Shown here piece after piece: positions 6,946 to 15,224 of a stretch of DNA of 39,370 bases. The DNA comes from a virus, in IMG/VR virus record IMGVR_UViG_3300021341_000063, positions 1 through 39,370 of that record. The stretch is one strand, 5' to 3'. How positions within the stretch are numbered: position 1 is the first letter of the stretch; each line of letters opens with the position of its first letter. The position numbers and the translations under genes were made by a program. Below the pieces are notes generated by a model. That model was not told the DNA's origin and made no database searches. It worked only from the letters and a program-made list of their open reading frames with translations.

Positions 6946-8721
6946 TCAGAAAATCACATATGGGTCAGTGCCGTCCGGAAATGTTTCCTCGGCATCGTCG
7001 ATCAGAAAGCACCCCCACCGCTTTTCCTCATCGGTGGCGCTGTCGTAATCCGGCGCCGCGTCCTCCATGATGAATCCGAAGCGACCCAGAAACCCGTGGC
7101 TTACGGCTGTGATCTTCACATCGTGCCCCGGGCTTGTTTCCTCCGTTGAGGTCACCAGCATTTCAGTCGGATCTGTGGCCCCGGTGGCATCCTGAATCAG
7201 CCACGTTGACAAGGTGATCAGGTCGGCAGGGCTGACATCTTCCCGGTCTTTGGCGTCCAGCTTGAATGTCACCTGCTTGGGAGGGTCCTCGTATCTGTTC
7301 GCAAGGCGATCAGCCAGTTCACTCGCCGCGTTGTTATCGCCATCTTTCAGCCAGCGTGTGAAAACCCTGACGATCCGATCCTGGCCGTTCTTGTTTGCAG
7401 AGCCGCCATCGTTCAATCCGACGGTGACCATGTCGTAGTTGCTGGCATCCTCGACGCCGCCGGTGGCATCCAGCATCCCGTGGTAGACCAGCACCTGGGT
7501 GACGCGCTGGTCGACCAGGTCGGTGCGGGCAGCACTTCCGGCCACCACATCGCCCGCCTCGGAAAATGCCTGCTGCGTCTCGCCATAGGCCAGCGGCCGG
7601 TTGGCCCGCATCCGCACCTTCTGCGCCACGTCGTCCCACCACCAGAACACGCCGTGCTGCGCCAGCTCCCCCAGCAGTTTCGCAACCCCGGTCGGCTTGG
7701 CGATGGTCGCAGTCACCGGGAAGCCGGACAGCCAGTCGCCCTCCGCGTCCCAGTCCGCCGTCGGCAGGAACGCCGGGTCGACACCGGCGAAATTCTCCAG
7801 CAGGTCGGCGGCGACATCGCCGATGAACTGATCCTCGACGCGGTAGCATTGCTGGAACAGGTCGCCCTCAGAATGGCTGGCGGCGGAGGAGCCGTCGATC
7901 GCCCGACCCGTCACCGTCACCACGTCGCCGGACCGGGTGAAGGTCACGATCTCCGACCCGATCGAGGCGCGCCCGGAGGCGGCGTATTCCGCGCCGATGC
8001 CGGCGGGCTCCAGCGTGATTTCCGGCAGCCCGGCCTCGGCGATGTCGGCCCCCAGCGTGCCCTTGGACACCGCCGGGCAGACCGCCTTGTCGTTCTCGGC
8101 CAGGTCCAGCACGTCCTTGGCGACGATACGCACGGCGCCGCCTGCGGTGTCCGGCCCCTCCCACTCCGCGATCACGTAGTGGCGGGTGCGCATCGCGGCC
8201 AGCGCCTGCCCCTCGTAGCCCTCCAGCACCCGCAGCGACCGGCCCAGGTAGTAGGGCCAGCGCGCCAGCAGGCGGCCAAAGAAGGTGCCCTGCCCGCGCG
8301 GGTCGTAGCCGGTGCCGGAAAACTGCGCCGCGCCCGAGATCCGCTCGGCCTGGTAGGGATCGAAGCCGGTGTCGCTGTCGATGAAATCGGCCAGCTCGAC
8401 GGTGACCCGCGCCCGCTTGCCCAGGGGCCCGGTGCGGTCGTCGATCCCGCCCATGTTGATTTCCGATGGGTTTGTGCTGACCGATTTCAGCGCCGGGTAG
8501 ATCAGCATGCCCCTGGGCAGGCCGGACTGCGCCCGGGCAAAGCGCAGCGTCTTTGTCCCGGCCGCCCAGTTCGCAATGTCCTGGCAGGTGCGAAAGGTGT
8601 TGAAACACTTGCGCGGCGCATCCGCCGACAGCGCCGCCGTGCAGGGGGCCGAGCCGTAGGCGTTCTCGCAGAAATCAACATCGATCTCGACGATCTGCAC
8701 GGGATAGCGCGGGCCGGTCAA
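6946..8721 (-). CDS. Tail tip/baseplate hub-like protein
   Basis: A 591-aa protein. Residues 1-60 carry a conserved-looking Cys set (FCENAYG, APCTA, KCFNTFRTCQD) followed by a long mixed domain with hub-like beta strands. Proteins with this Cys-rich start occur downstream of the tape measure in several siphophages, where they form the distal tail or hub. Its start overlaps the upstream small gene in an ATGA junction. The C-terminal third has noticeably lower GC than its surroundings, suggesting mosaic exchange. Role assigned by position and general resemblance. Confidence 0.7.
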   Translation of the reverse strand: MTGPRYPVQIVEIDVDFCENAYGSAPCTAALSADAPRKCFNTFRTCQDIANWAAGTKTLRFARAQSGLPRGMLIYPALKSVSTNPSEINMGGIDDRTGPLGKRARVTVELADFIDSDTGFDPYQAERISGAAQFSGTGYDPRGQGTFFGRLLARWPYYLGRSLRVLEGYEGQALAAMRTRHYVIAEWEGPDTAGGAVRIVAKDVLDLAENDKAVCPAVSKGTLGADIAEAGLPEITLEPAGIGAEYAASGRASIGSEIVTFTRSGDVVTVTGRAIDGSSAASHSEGDLFQQCYRVEDQFIGDVAADLLENFAGVDPAFLPTADWDAEGDWLSGFPVTATIAKPTGVAKLLGELAQHGVFWWWDDVAQKVRMRANRPLAYGETQQAFSEAGDVVAGSAARTDLVDQRVTQVLVYHGMLDATGGVEDASNYDMVTVGLNDGGSANKNGQDRIVRVFTRWLKDGDNNAASELADRLANRYEDPPKQVTFKLDAKDREDVSPADLITLSTWLIQDATGATDPTEMLVTSTEETSPGHDVKITAVSHGFLGRFGFIMEDAAPDYDSATDEEKRWGCFLIDDAEETFPDGTDPYVIF

Positions 8722-8972
8722 TGACCACCCTCCGCCCTGCCTTCGTACTGGCGCATCAGGTCCAGAAGGTCAGGCGACGCCAATACGATCAGCGCGTCTT
8801 CTTCCGCGCCCAATGGGAGGAAAACGGTCAGCCGGTTGGAGGCTGTCAATTCATCAATGCAAGACTGAAAAGTTTCCTGGTCCGCCTCAGATAGACGGTC
8901 AAACAGATCCCCTATCGCCGCAATAACTGCGCTGGCTTCAGATGTGTCGATACTCAATTGCTGGATCATCAT
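8718..8972 (-). CDS. Small tail-region protein
   Basis: An 84-aa acidic, mostly helical protein with no recognised motif. It overlaps both neighbours by ATGA-type junctions within the distal tail genes, which strongly supports translation. GC is lower than in its neighbours. A small gene in this slot is common in siphophages with this tail type; function unknown. Confidence 0.7.
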   Translation of the reverse strand: MMIQQLSIDTSEASAVIAAIGDLFDRLSEADQETFQSCIDELTASNRLTVFLPLGAEEDALIVLASPDLLDLMRQYEGRAEGGH

Positions 8973-9811
8973 GTCATCGCCTCATCGTGGAACAGCCGCA
9001 TCGGCAAGTCGAAACTCATCAGGTCGCGCGGGCCGGAGTTCACCGGCGCCAGCGCGCCGCCCCCCGCCTGCCGCTGGGCGTAGAACAGATCGCCGTACTT
9101 ACCCGGCCGCCAGGCCCAGAAAAACGGCGTGCCGGCGTTGAACGCCTGCTGGAACGCCAGCCATGCTGCCGAGCGGATCTGCGACGGGGTCACGTGCGAC
9201 AGGCTGGCGGTCACCTGCGACCCGGTGCGCATGGCCGAGTTGCCCAGGAAATGCCCGCCCTCCGAGATGTTGGACAGCAGCTCCACCCGGTTCGGCGTCA
9301 GCGGCGGCGCATATCCCTGGTACAGCCGCCGTTCGATCACGATCTCGCGCCCGGCCAGCGCCACGCCGATCACCGCATCGTCGGCCGCATCGCTGATCGC
9401 CAGCCGCCAGTCCGCCGCGGTGGAGACCGCGAACCGGAACCCGATCGCGCGGTTGTCTGCCGGGGTCACGGCAGGCGCCGCGCTGTCGGTCCAGCTGCTG
9501 CCGCCGTCGGTGGAATATTGCAGCGTGACCGTGGCGCCGATATCCGCCAGGTTGTGCGCCGCGAGGCCGACGAAGTTGACCGCGGCCCCGGCGGCCAGCG
9601 TCAGGTCGAGCGCGGCGGCGTCAGAGACATTCGGCGTCGCCGCCCAGAAATTATAGGTCGCCGGGTCCAGCGCGTTGGCCGCCGTCTCGACCTGCGTCCC
9701 GACGCCCGTCGCCGCGCTGGCGGCCAGCTGTTCCCAGACGATCAGCGGGTTGTGCTGCAGCTCGTGCGCCGCAAGGTCCGCGGCCCTGGCGGTGGAGATG
9801 GAAATGGTCAT
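8969..9811 (-). CDS. Distal tail protein
   Basis: A 280-aa protein starting at 9811, where ATG overlaps the tape-measure stop (ATGA). The middle is beta-rich (LQYSTDGGSSWTDSAAP), followed by a segment ending in a WLAFQQAFNAGTPFFWAWRP stretch. As the first gene after the tape measure it should build the distal tail ring that connects tube to tip. Family resemblance to other siphophage distal tail proteins is from memory, so the precise name is tentative. Confidence 0.72.
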   Translation of the reverse strand: MTISISTARAADLAAHELQHNPLIVWEQLAASAATGVGTQVETAANALDPATYNFWAATPNVSDAAALDLTLAAGAAVNFVGLAAHNLADIGATVTLQYSTDGGSSWTDSAAPAVTPADNRAIGFRFAVSTAADWRLAISDAADDAVIGVALAGREIVIERRLYQGYAPPLTPNRVELLSNISEGGHFLGNSAMRTGSQVTASLSHVTPSQIRSAAWLAFQQAFNAGTPFFWAWRPGKYGDLFYAQRQAGGGALAPVNSGPRDLMSFDLPMRLFHDEAMT

Positions 9812-11658
9812 GACGCGAACACCATTTTCAGACCGCGGTCGCCGGCCTCCTTCTGCAGCTGTTCGAACAGCGAGGAAATGGTGGATCCGGAATACATCCC
9901 CTGCGGCTCGATCTGCGGCAGGTAGACGTTGAGCGGCGCGGCGGCGGACACGGCACCTGTCGCCCCGCCACCGCCGCCGGGACCGCCACCGCCGGTGCCG
10001 CGCGGGCTCGCGCTGGAGATCGAGGCGATCATCGCGCCGGTGCGCGCCAGCGAGGCGGCGGTGAAGGCTGCGGCCACCGGCGGGCCGCCAACCTGCATCC
10101 CCTTGGCCCACGCCGCCGTCGCTGCGGACCAGCCATCGACCACCGCCTGCGCCACGGCGGCAGCCTGGCCGATGCGGAACAGCTTGTCGTTCTCGGTCTG
10201 CATCAGCGTCGCCACATCGCCGAGCGCGCCGCCGATGGCGTAGAGCCGTTCGTCCATCGCGCGCCGGTTGATTTCGGAAAGCGCCTTTTGGTGCTCCTCC
10301 TCGATCCGCCGCTCCGCCTCGTTGTACAGCTCCTCCGTTCCGACGCGGGCCTCGCGGTACTCCGCCAGCTTTTCCAGCTGCTCCGACCGCCATTGCTCGA
10401 CCATTTCGGCCTGCGTCATCAGCGATTGCTGGAACCGCTGGAAATCCTCCGCGATGTTGCGGCCGCCGCCGCCACCTGCAGGATCGCTGCCGAAGTCCAC
10501 GGACGGCAGGCGCGGGCGCAGAGAGGACGAAGGCGCAAGCGGGCTTCCCGGCGACGCTGATCCGGAAGGAAAGACAACCTCTGGCAACATGGTCGGCGGC
10601 AACAGATCGTCCCCGGCGTTCAACCCTGTTCCTGTTGTCACCATTGGCGGCGTCGGTGACGCTGCCGTTCCGCGCAGAGACTGCAGCCATGCTGGCCACT
10701 TGCTTTCGTCATCTCCCCAGATCGCGTGCGCGGTCATCCCCTTTCCCTGCGCGAATTTTGAGGCCTGTTCGTAAAAGGTGCCGACGCTTTCGGCAGCCGA
10801 TCCGATGGCACCAGCCATCTCTCCGACCTTTGTTGCGACGCCTCCGACGAATGTTCCGACAGCAATCAACGCCGGAATGAGTTCATCGGAAAAAACATCC
10901 ACCAGCGCGGAAATCTCCTCCGCATTGTCCAGCACGGCCGCCGTGAACTTCCGGCTGATCGTCGCCGACAGGTCCGCCATCTTGCGGTCCAGCTCGGCGC
11001 CGCCGCGCACCATGTCGTTGCTCAGGATCCGGCCCGATCGCTCGGCCTCATCCCCCAGCCGCCGCATCTCGGAACCGCCGTCGCGCAGCAGCGGGATCAG
11101 CGCGGTTGCGTCGCTGGCGATCGCTTCCATGTAAAACGTCATCTGCTGCTGCGACACGCCAGCCTGTTCCAGCGAACTGACGTAGAGCTGCAGCGCCTCC
11201 GGCCCGGACAGACGGGCGAACTGATCCGCCGTCACCCCGACCTGCGGCGCGATGTTGTCAAAGAAGTCCTGCAGCGGACCGGCGCCGTTGGCGATGAAAT
11301 CGCCGACCTTGTCGTTCACATCCTTGAAGATGTCGGCCAGCTTTTCCTGGCCGATCCCGACCTTGTCTGCGGCGGCGGCATATTTCTGGAACCGCTCGGC
11401 GCTCACCCCGGCCAGGCTGGACAGGTTCTCGATCTCCTTCGCCGTGGCGGCGGCGGACTGCGCGATCCTGTAGCCGCCTGCCACCGCCGCCACACCGACT
11501 GCCCCGACCGCGACACCGACCTTGGCAATATTCTTCGCCATCTGCGCGGCGCTCTTGTCGAACGAACCAAGCCGCCCCTGGGCGCGGCGCATGCCACGCT
11601 CGAAGTCAGAGGTATCCGCGCCGACGCTGACGGCGATGTCACCCACTATGTTGGCCAT
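9808..11658 (-). CDS. Tail tape measure protein
   Basis: A 616-aa protein that sets tail length and is ejected with the DNA. The N-terminus shows the typical ADTSDFERGMRRAQGRLGSF motif, then a hydrophobic stretch (about residues 45-70, VAVGAVGVAAVAGGYRIA), long helices, a Pro/Ser-rich linker, a second helical block rich in Glu/Arg, and a Gly-rich C-terminus. At 616 residues it is short for a tape measure, implying a fairly short tail of roughly 90 nm by the usual ~1.5 Angstrom-per-residue rule (inference). It overlaps the end of the frameshifted chaperone by 20 bp. Confidence 0.92.
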   Translation of the reverse strand: MANIVGDIAVSVGADTSDFERGMRRAQGRLGSFDKSAAQMAKNIAKVGVAVGAVGVAAVAGGYRIAQSAAATAKEIENLSSLAGVSAERFQKYAAAADKVGIGQEKLADIFKDVNDKVGDFIANGAGPLQDFFDNIAPQVGVTADQFARLSGPEALQLYVSSLEQAGVSQQQMTFYMEAIASDATALIPLLRDGGSEMRRLGDEAERSGRILSNDMVRGGAELDRKMADLSATISRKFTAAVLDNAEEISALVDVFSDELIPALIAVGTFVGGVATKVGEMAGAIGSAAESVGTFYEQASKFAQGKGMTAHAIWGDDESKWPAWLQSLRGTAASPTPPMVTTGTGLNAGDDLLPPTMLPEVVFPSGSASPGSPLAPSSSLRPRLPSVDFGSDPAGGGGGRNIAEDFQRFQQSLMTQAEMVEQWRSEQLEKLAEYREARVGTEELYNEAERRIEEEHQKALSEINRRAMDERLYAIGGALGDVATLMQTENDKLFRIGQAAAVAQAVVDGWSAATAAWAKGMQVGGPPVAAAFTAASLARTGAMIASISSASPRGTGGGGPGGGGGATGAVSAAAPLNVYLPQIEPQGMYSGSTISSLFEQLQKEAGDRGLKMVFAS

Positions 11659-12252
11659 TGCGGTCCTGCTCCTTCTCGCGGCGCAGCCACGCTTTCAGAT
11701 TGTCCCATCGGTCCTGGCTGAACCGGCTTGCCGGCATCCGTGCCTCGATCAGCCACCAGACCTGTCCCGGCGACAGCGACCAGAAATCGGCCGGGCCAAC
11801 GATCTCCTTTCCGACCAGCAGATCGTGCAGCGCCCGGACTATGCCTTGCCCGGGTTCTTCTTCGCCCTTTTCGGCGCCGGCTTTTTTTTGGCGGCGCCAC
11901 CCGTCAGCTTGGCTGAGACCGGCGGCGAGATGATCGCCAGCAGACCCAGGATCGCGCCCTGTACCTTGACCGCCACCGAGTTGTCGGAAGCGGCGAAATC
12001 CTCCTGGATCGAGGTGTAGATCTCCTCGTCCGTCACCTGCGCCCCGGCATAGCGCAGCGCGGCCCCGTAGGCGGCAGACAACCGTGCGTAGCCCGGTCCG
12101 CCCTGGCGGGTCAGCATGGCGACCGGCGGCTCGCCGCCCGGCCCCATCAGCGCGTCCTCGATCGCCGCGATCAGCGGCAGGGTGCGCTCCGGGGCCACGA
12201 CGAACTGCTCACCCTTCCAGCTCAGGGTGACGGGCTCGAATTTCCCCGCCAT
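11639..12252 (-). CDS. Tail assembly chaperone G-T fusion made by -1 ribosomal frameshift
   Basis: If the ribosome slips back one base on the A8 run at 11882-11889 it leaves the G frame after residue 124 and reads on to a TGA at 11641-11639, giving a 204-aa fusion. The extension is clearly coding (DLLVGKEIVGPADFWSLSPG, then QVWWLIEARMP) and resembles the T part of siphophage chaperones. It has no usable start of its own. The G/G-T pair normally coats the tape measure and recruits tail tube subunits. Ratio and slippage are inferred from sequence. Confidence 0.85.
11839..12252 (-). CDS. Tail assembly chaperone G
   Basis: A 137-aa protein made by normal decoding, ending in a Lys/Ala/Pro-rich tail (KKKPAPKRAKKNPGKA). 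It lies exactly between the tail tube gene and the tape measure, the invariant siphophage position for gpG. It starts 2 bases after the tail tube stop. Its 3' part contains the slippery A8 used to make the longer G-T form. Confidence 0.88.
   Translation of the reverse strand: MAGKFEPVTLSWKGEQFVVAPERTLPLIAAIEDALMGPGGEPPVAMLTRQGGPGYARLSAAYGAALRYAGAQVTDEEIYTSIQEDFAASDNSVAVKVQGAILGLLAIISPPVSAKLTGGAAKKKPAPKRAKKNPGKA
11882..11889 (-). promoter_or_regulatory. Slippery A8 site for programmed -1 frameshift
   Basis: In the G frame the codons are GCC AAA AAA AAG, so both the P- and A-site tRNAs can re-pair after a one-base backward slip. The zero frame stops 41 bases further on, while the -1 frame stays open for about 80 codons and enters the T-like segment. 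Frameshifting here is well established for tail chaperones of long-tailed phages. Confidence 0.85.
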
Positions 12253-12254
12253 GC

Positions 12255-12653
12255 TCAGACCGCCGCGGTGAAGGTCCAGGCGCCCTTCGACTTGAAGGTC
12301 ACGTTGAACTTCTCGCCATCCTCGTCGGCTGCCGTTTCGGAATACGAGGTCATCACGAAATTGCCGGAGATAGTATCGCCGTTGCCGAAATCATAGGTCA
12401 GATCGGACAGGAACTTTCCGCTGACCGCACCGAGCGCGAGATCGCGCAGGACATTGTCCTCCTCGTACCCCTCGCCGGTGATCTCCAGCTGCAGGCCGGT
12501 CATCGTATCGTCGAGGTAATCGACCACGCCGGCGTCGCCCTTGTCGGTGATGTCGATCGGCTCACCGGCGACGCTGATGGTGTTTGTCAGCAGTCCGGCA
12601 ATCGCCGTTCCGCCCTTCTTGATCAGGCAATCGCGCCCGGGATTCTTGGCCAT
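12255..12653 (-). CDS. Major tail tube protein
   Basis: A 132-aa beta-rich acidic protein with a tail-tube-like pattern (GEPIDITDKGDAGVVDYLDD, ITGEGYEEDNVLRDL, VTFKSKGAWTFTAA). It would polymerise into the tube around the tape measure. It sits immediately before the chaperone pair and after the tail terminator, the standard order. Size is typical for the small TP901-1-like tube proteins. Confidence 0.85.
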   Translation of the reverse strand: MAKNPGRDCLIKKGGTAIAGLLTNTISVAGEPIDITDKGDAGVVDYLDDTMTGLQLEITGEGYEEDNVLRDLALGAVSGKFLSDLTYDFGNGDTISGNFVMTSYSETAADEDGEKFNVTFKSKGAWTFTAAV

Positions 12654-12679
12654 CTCTCACTCCATTGATTGCGCGCCGG

Positions 12680-13099
12680 TCAGGCGCTTTCGATCAGGGC
12701 GCGGTACTCGCAGACCCCGTGAACCTTGCCATCAGCGTCGGGCCAGCAATCGCTGCTCTCCCGCGCGAGGACGAAATTCGAATGCCCGCTGACGGCCAGC
12801 GACTGGCGGTGCAGCGCGGTATAGAGCGCACCCTGGATCGTCTTGCACTCCAGGGTGCGGCCAGCCCGGCTGAAAGTGTGGATCCGGATCAGCACCGAAA
12901 ACCCCGGCGTCGATTTCGTATCCATCCCGCTGGTGATCGCGCGGCCCATCACCACGTAGGGAAACGCGGCCGCGTCGCCGCCGTCGTCAGCCTGCGGCGC
13001 CACATCGTAAACGCCCGCGACGCCCAGACTGGCCGCCGCGAGGCGCGTGTAGAGCGCGGTCTGCAGCGCCGCCTCAACCACCGCGGCGCTTTGCGGCAC
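12680..13099 (-). CDS. Tail terminator/completion protein (DUF3168-like)
   Basis: A 139-aa protein with the DUF3168 look: an N-terminal helix starting with ALQTALYTRL, then V..V.D..P, a PYVVMG strand, a SVLIRIHTFSRAGRT segment, and a C-terminal strand. Members cap the tail tube and join it to the head. It overlaps the upstream gene by 26 bp. Confidence 0.82.
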   Translation of the reverse strand: MPQSAAVVEAALQTALYTRLAAASLGVAGVYDVAPQADDGGDAAAFPYVVMGRAITSGMDTKSTPGFSVLIRIHTFSRAGRTLECKTIQGALYTALHRQSLAVSGHSNFVLARESSDCWPDADGKVHGVCEYRALIESA

Positions 13100-13487
13100 G
13101 TTTCATGGCCGCCTCCCATTTCTTTCCGAACTGCGTCGACAGAACATCCGCCATCCGCAGCCGGAACCGCTCCACGGCACTGGCGAAAAAGGCATGCTCC
13201 ACCCCGTCAGGCCCCTGCCCGTACTCCAGGAACCGCCAGTAGAACGCGCGCAGCCCCACGATCACGTCGGACCTGATCAGCCCGCGGCGCACCTTCCGCC
13301 GCTTGGCCTTGATGTTGGCGACCAGGTCGCCCTCGTCCTCCGGCGCATCCTTCTTGGCGTCGTCACGAATGGTTCCGGCAATGCCGTGGACCGTGGCGCG
13401 CATGATGTTGCTGGCCTCGCGCGGTGCCACCGTGCCCAGCAGCGCGTTGATGTCGTCGATGCCGCGCACCTCAACCTTCGTCTTCAC
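13074..13487 (-). CDS. HK97 gp10-like neck/tail-completion protein
   Basis: A 137-aa basic protein. It begins MKTKVEVRGIDDINALLGTV, has a long helix with DDAKKDAPEDEGDL, then RSDVIVGLRAFYWRFLEYG and a C-terminal helix, all typical of HK97 gp10 relatives at the head-tail joint. The start is a GTG at 13487 forming a GTGA overlap with the preceding gene. Confidence 0.82.
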   Translation of the reverse strand: MKTKVEVRGIDDINALLGTVAPREASNIMRATVHGIAGTIRDDAKKDAPEDEGDLVANIKAKRRKVRRGLIRSDVIVGLRAFYWRFLEYGQGPDGVEHAFFASAVERFRLRMADVLSTQFGKKWEAAMKRAAKRRGG

Positions 13488-13819
13488 GATCCCACCCCCC
13501 GCTCAGTCTCGATCCGCATGTACGGCTCCCGCGTCCCGATGTCAGGAAGGGACCGGATGTTGTAGGCGACGCCATCCCACAGGATGCGCATCGCCTCGGT
13601 AAGGTCGGCGCGCGTCCTGACCCGGAACGTCACAGACTGCCGCGCAGCCTGCCGCTCCTCCTCGAACCGCTCGCCGCCTCCGCCCGGCACGACCTGCGCC
13701 CAGACGGTCGGAACGCTGCCCAGGTCGGCCCACGTCTTCACCTTTCCGCCGGCGCCGTCAGGCGCGGTGGTAAAGGACTGGAACGTGATCCGTTGATCGA
13801 GGCGGCCGATGCGTGACAT
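13484..13819 (-). CDS. Head-tail adaptor (head closure) protein
   Basis: A 111-aa protein starting MSRIGRLDQRITFQ, with a beta barrel-like body (VWAQVVPGGGGERFEEERQA, VTFRVRTR) and DGVAYNIRSLPDIGTREPYM. This is the classic signature of the SPP1 gp16/HK97-type head-tail joining family that plugs the portal after packaging. The ATG at 13819 is one base from the upstream stop. Longer upstream starts would overlap the connector gene and lack support. Confidence 0.86.
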   Translation of the reverse strand: MSRIGRLDQRITFQSFTTAPDGAGGKVKTWADLGSVPTVWAQVVPGGGGERFEEERQAARQSVTFRVRTRADLTEAMRILWDGVAYNIRSLPDIGTREPYMRIETERGVGS

Positions 13820-13820
13820 C

Positions 13821-14396
13821 TCACACCCAGAGAACGTACGGCACCAGCATTGCCCGGAAGGCAAGCGGCAGCTCGGTTGCGATGGCGCCCGTCACCACGG
13901 CCTCCGGGTTGTCATGCCAGAACGCCACGATCTTCAGGATCGCTTCCCTGATATCATCCGGAACATCGTCCGCCGCATCGCCGTACCCGACCACGGCATT
14001 GACCGCGACCGTGTCCACATCAGGCAGCACCGACGGCCATGTCACCAGGTGGGCCGGAACAATCCGGTTGGGAACCGACGCCATGTCCAGACGGTACTGA
14101 TCCGCCGCCAGGGTCTGGCTGACATTCGCGGTATCCAGATAGGTGATACTTTCGATCGACTGCACCGGCCCGATCGGCAATGTGATCGCACGTCCCAGCC
14201 CGGACAGCCGCAACTGCACGGTCTGCGTGATCAGTCGGCGATGCAGGAACCGCTCAACATGTCGCCGGGATGCCTTGATCAGACGATCGAAGGCATCGTC
14301 AAACGCCGTCCCGTCGACCCTGCAATGCAGCTTTGCCTCCGCCACAGTCACCGGCTCAACAGCCGGCCCGGACCCTGGAACGTCGATCAGCGCCAT
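13821..14396 (-). CDS. Head-tail connector (HK97 gp6-like)
   Basis: A 191-aa protein with PVTVAEAKLHCRVDGTAFDD followed by a helix containing RHVERFLHRRLITQT, then a LPIGPVQSI strand and a C-terminal helical region (DDIREAILKIVAFWHDNPEAV). This is the usual gp6-like connector that forms the ring under the portal. It lies directly after the small capsid-region genes. Confidence 0.86.
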   Translation of the reverse strand: MALIDVPGSGPAVEPVTVAEAKLHCRVDGTAFDDAFDRLIKASRRHVERFLHRRLITQTVQLRLSGLGRAITLPIGPVQSIESITYLDTANVSQTLAADQYRLDMASVPNRIVPAHLVTWPSVLPDVDTVAVNAVVGYGDAADDVPDDIREAILKIVAFWHDNPEAVVTGAIATELPLAFRAMLVPYVLWV

Positions 14397-14402
14397 GACC
14401 GA

Positions 14403-14618
14403 TCAGACCAGCTCGGCAATGCTGCGCGCGACGAAATGATCCGCCGACGCCTGCGGCAGGATCTTCTTTTCACCGGCGGTGAATTTCGTGGCGCGCTCGG
14501 TTCCGCGCAATTCGTCCTGCACCTCGTGGTTACGCAGGAAAACGACCTCGGCGTGACCTTCCGGAACTTTCGCGGAAGTCTTTGCCGCCCCGCCGGGCTT
14601 CTGGGTTTTCTGGGTCAT
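14403..14618 (-). CDS. Small head-region protein
   Basis: A 71-aa, Lys/Ala-rich protein (KTQKPGGAAKTSAKVPEGHA, then EVVFLRNHEVQDE) ending in an acidic helix. The ATG at 14618 is chosen because GAGGA lies about 7 bases upstream; 18 further codons are open upstream but lack a good ribosome site. Its position between capsid and connector suggests a minor head component. Not recognised. Confidence 0.6.
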   Translation of the reverse strand: MTQKTQKPGGAAKTSAKVPEGHAEVVFLRNHEVQDELRGTERATKFTAGEKKILPQASADHFVARSIAELV

Positions 14619-14685
14619 CTTGCTGTCCTCATCATGAAAATGTCGGCGCGCCATAAACCGGCGCGCCGGCAATGGTCCGTGGCGA

Positions 14686-15144
14686 TCAGACGATCACCAC
14701 CTCGTCGACGCTTGCGGCGTCACCGGCGCTCGCCTTGCCGATCCGCGCGTCGCTGCCGATCACCAGACCGCCGGCATCGCTCGCGGCGGTCGCGACGGTC
14801 ATCGACAGGCGGAAGTGGGTGAAGTTGTTGGCGATATCGAGATCGTCGGCGCCGAACGAAATCGTGGCCTGCTTGTTGGAATCGGACCCGGCCTCGGTCA
14901 GCTGGGTGATGGCCGCGCCGGACAGGTCCTTCGCGCCGGTGCCGCTGGAATCGGTGGCCTGTTCGATCTTGGCATCCAGCGTCGCGCTGGTGCCGAGATC
15001 GCCGGCCATAACGATCGCCATGAAACTCTGAAAGTTCTTGGCGGAGATCCAGCCGGTGGTGACGGTTCCTGCGGCGTAGGCATCCGGATCGATGGCGCCG
15101 AGGAGCGCATCGCGATGCGCCATGGGTACGGTTTTCTGGGTCAT
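14686..15144 (-). CDS. Capsid-associated protein, decoration-like
   Basis: A 152-aa Ala/Thr/Asp-rich protein following the major capsid gene. It reads as a compact beta-rich protein (ISAKNFQSFMAIVMAGDLG, then SATLDAKIEQATDSSG). Position and composition suit a head decoration or fibre protein, but I recognise no family. Confidence 0.62.
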   Translation of the reverse strand: MTQKTVPMAHRDALLGAIDPDAYAAGTVTTGWISAKNFQSFMAIVMAGDLGTSATLDAKIEQATDSSGTGAKDLSGAAITQLTEAGSDSNKQATISFGADDLDIANNFTHFRLSMTVATAASDAGGLVIGSDARIGKASAGDAASVDEVVIV

Positions 15145-15224
15145 GTCTCAGTCTCCGAAACAGAAAGGAAAGCGCGCGGGACAGAACGCCCCGCGCAGGT
15201 ACCGGCCTCAGACCGGCGTCAGGA

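Noticed and set aside
7480-8724. A 414-aa plus-strand frame opposite the hub gene
   Set aside because: Arg/Gly/Val/Pro biased and motif-free; antisense of a supported late gene.
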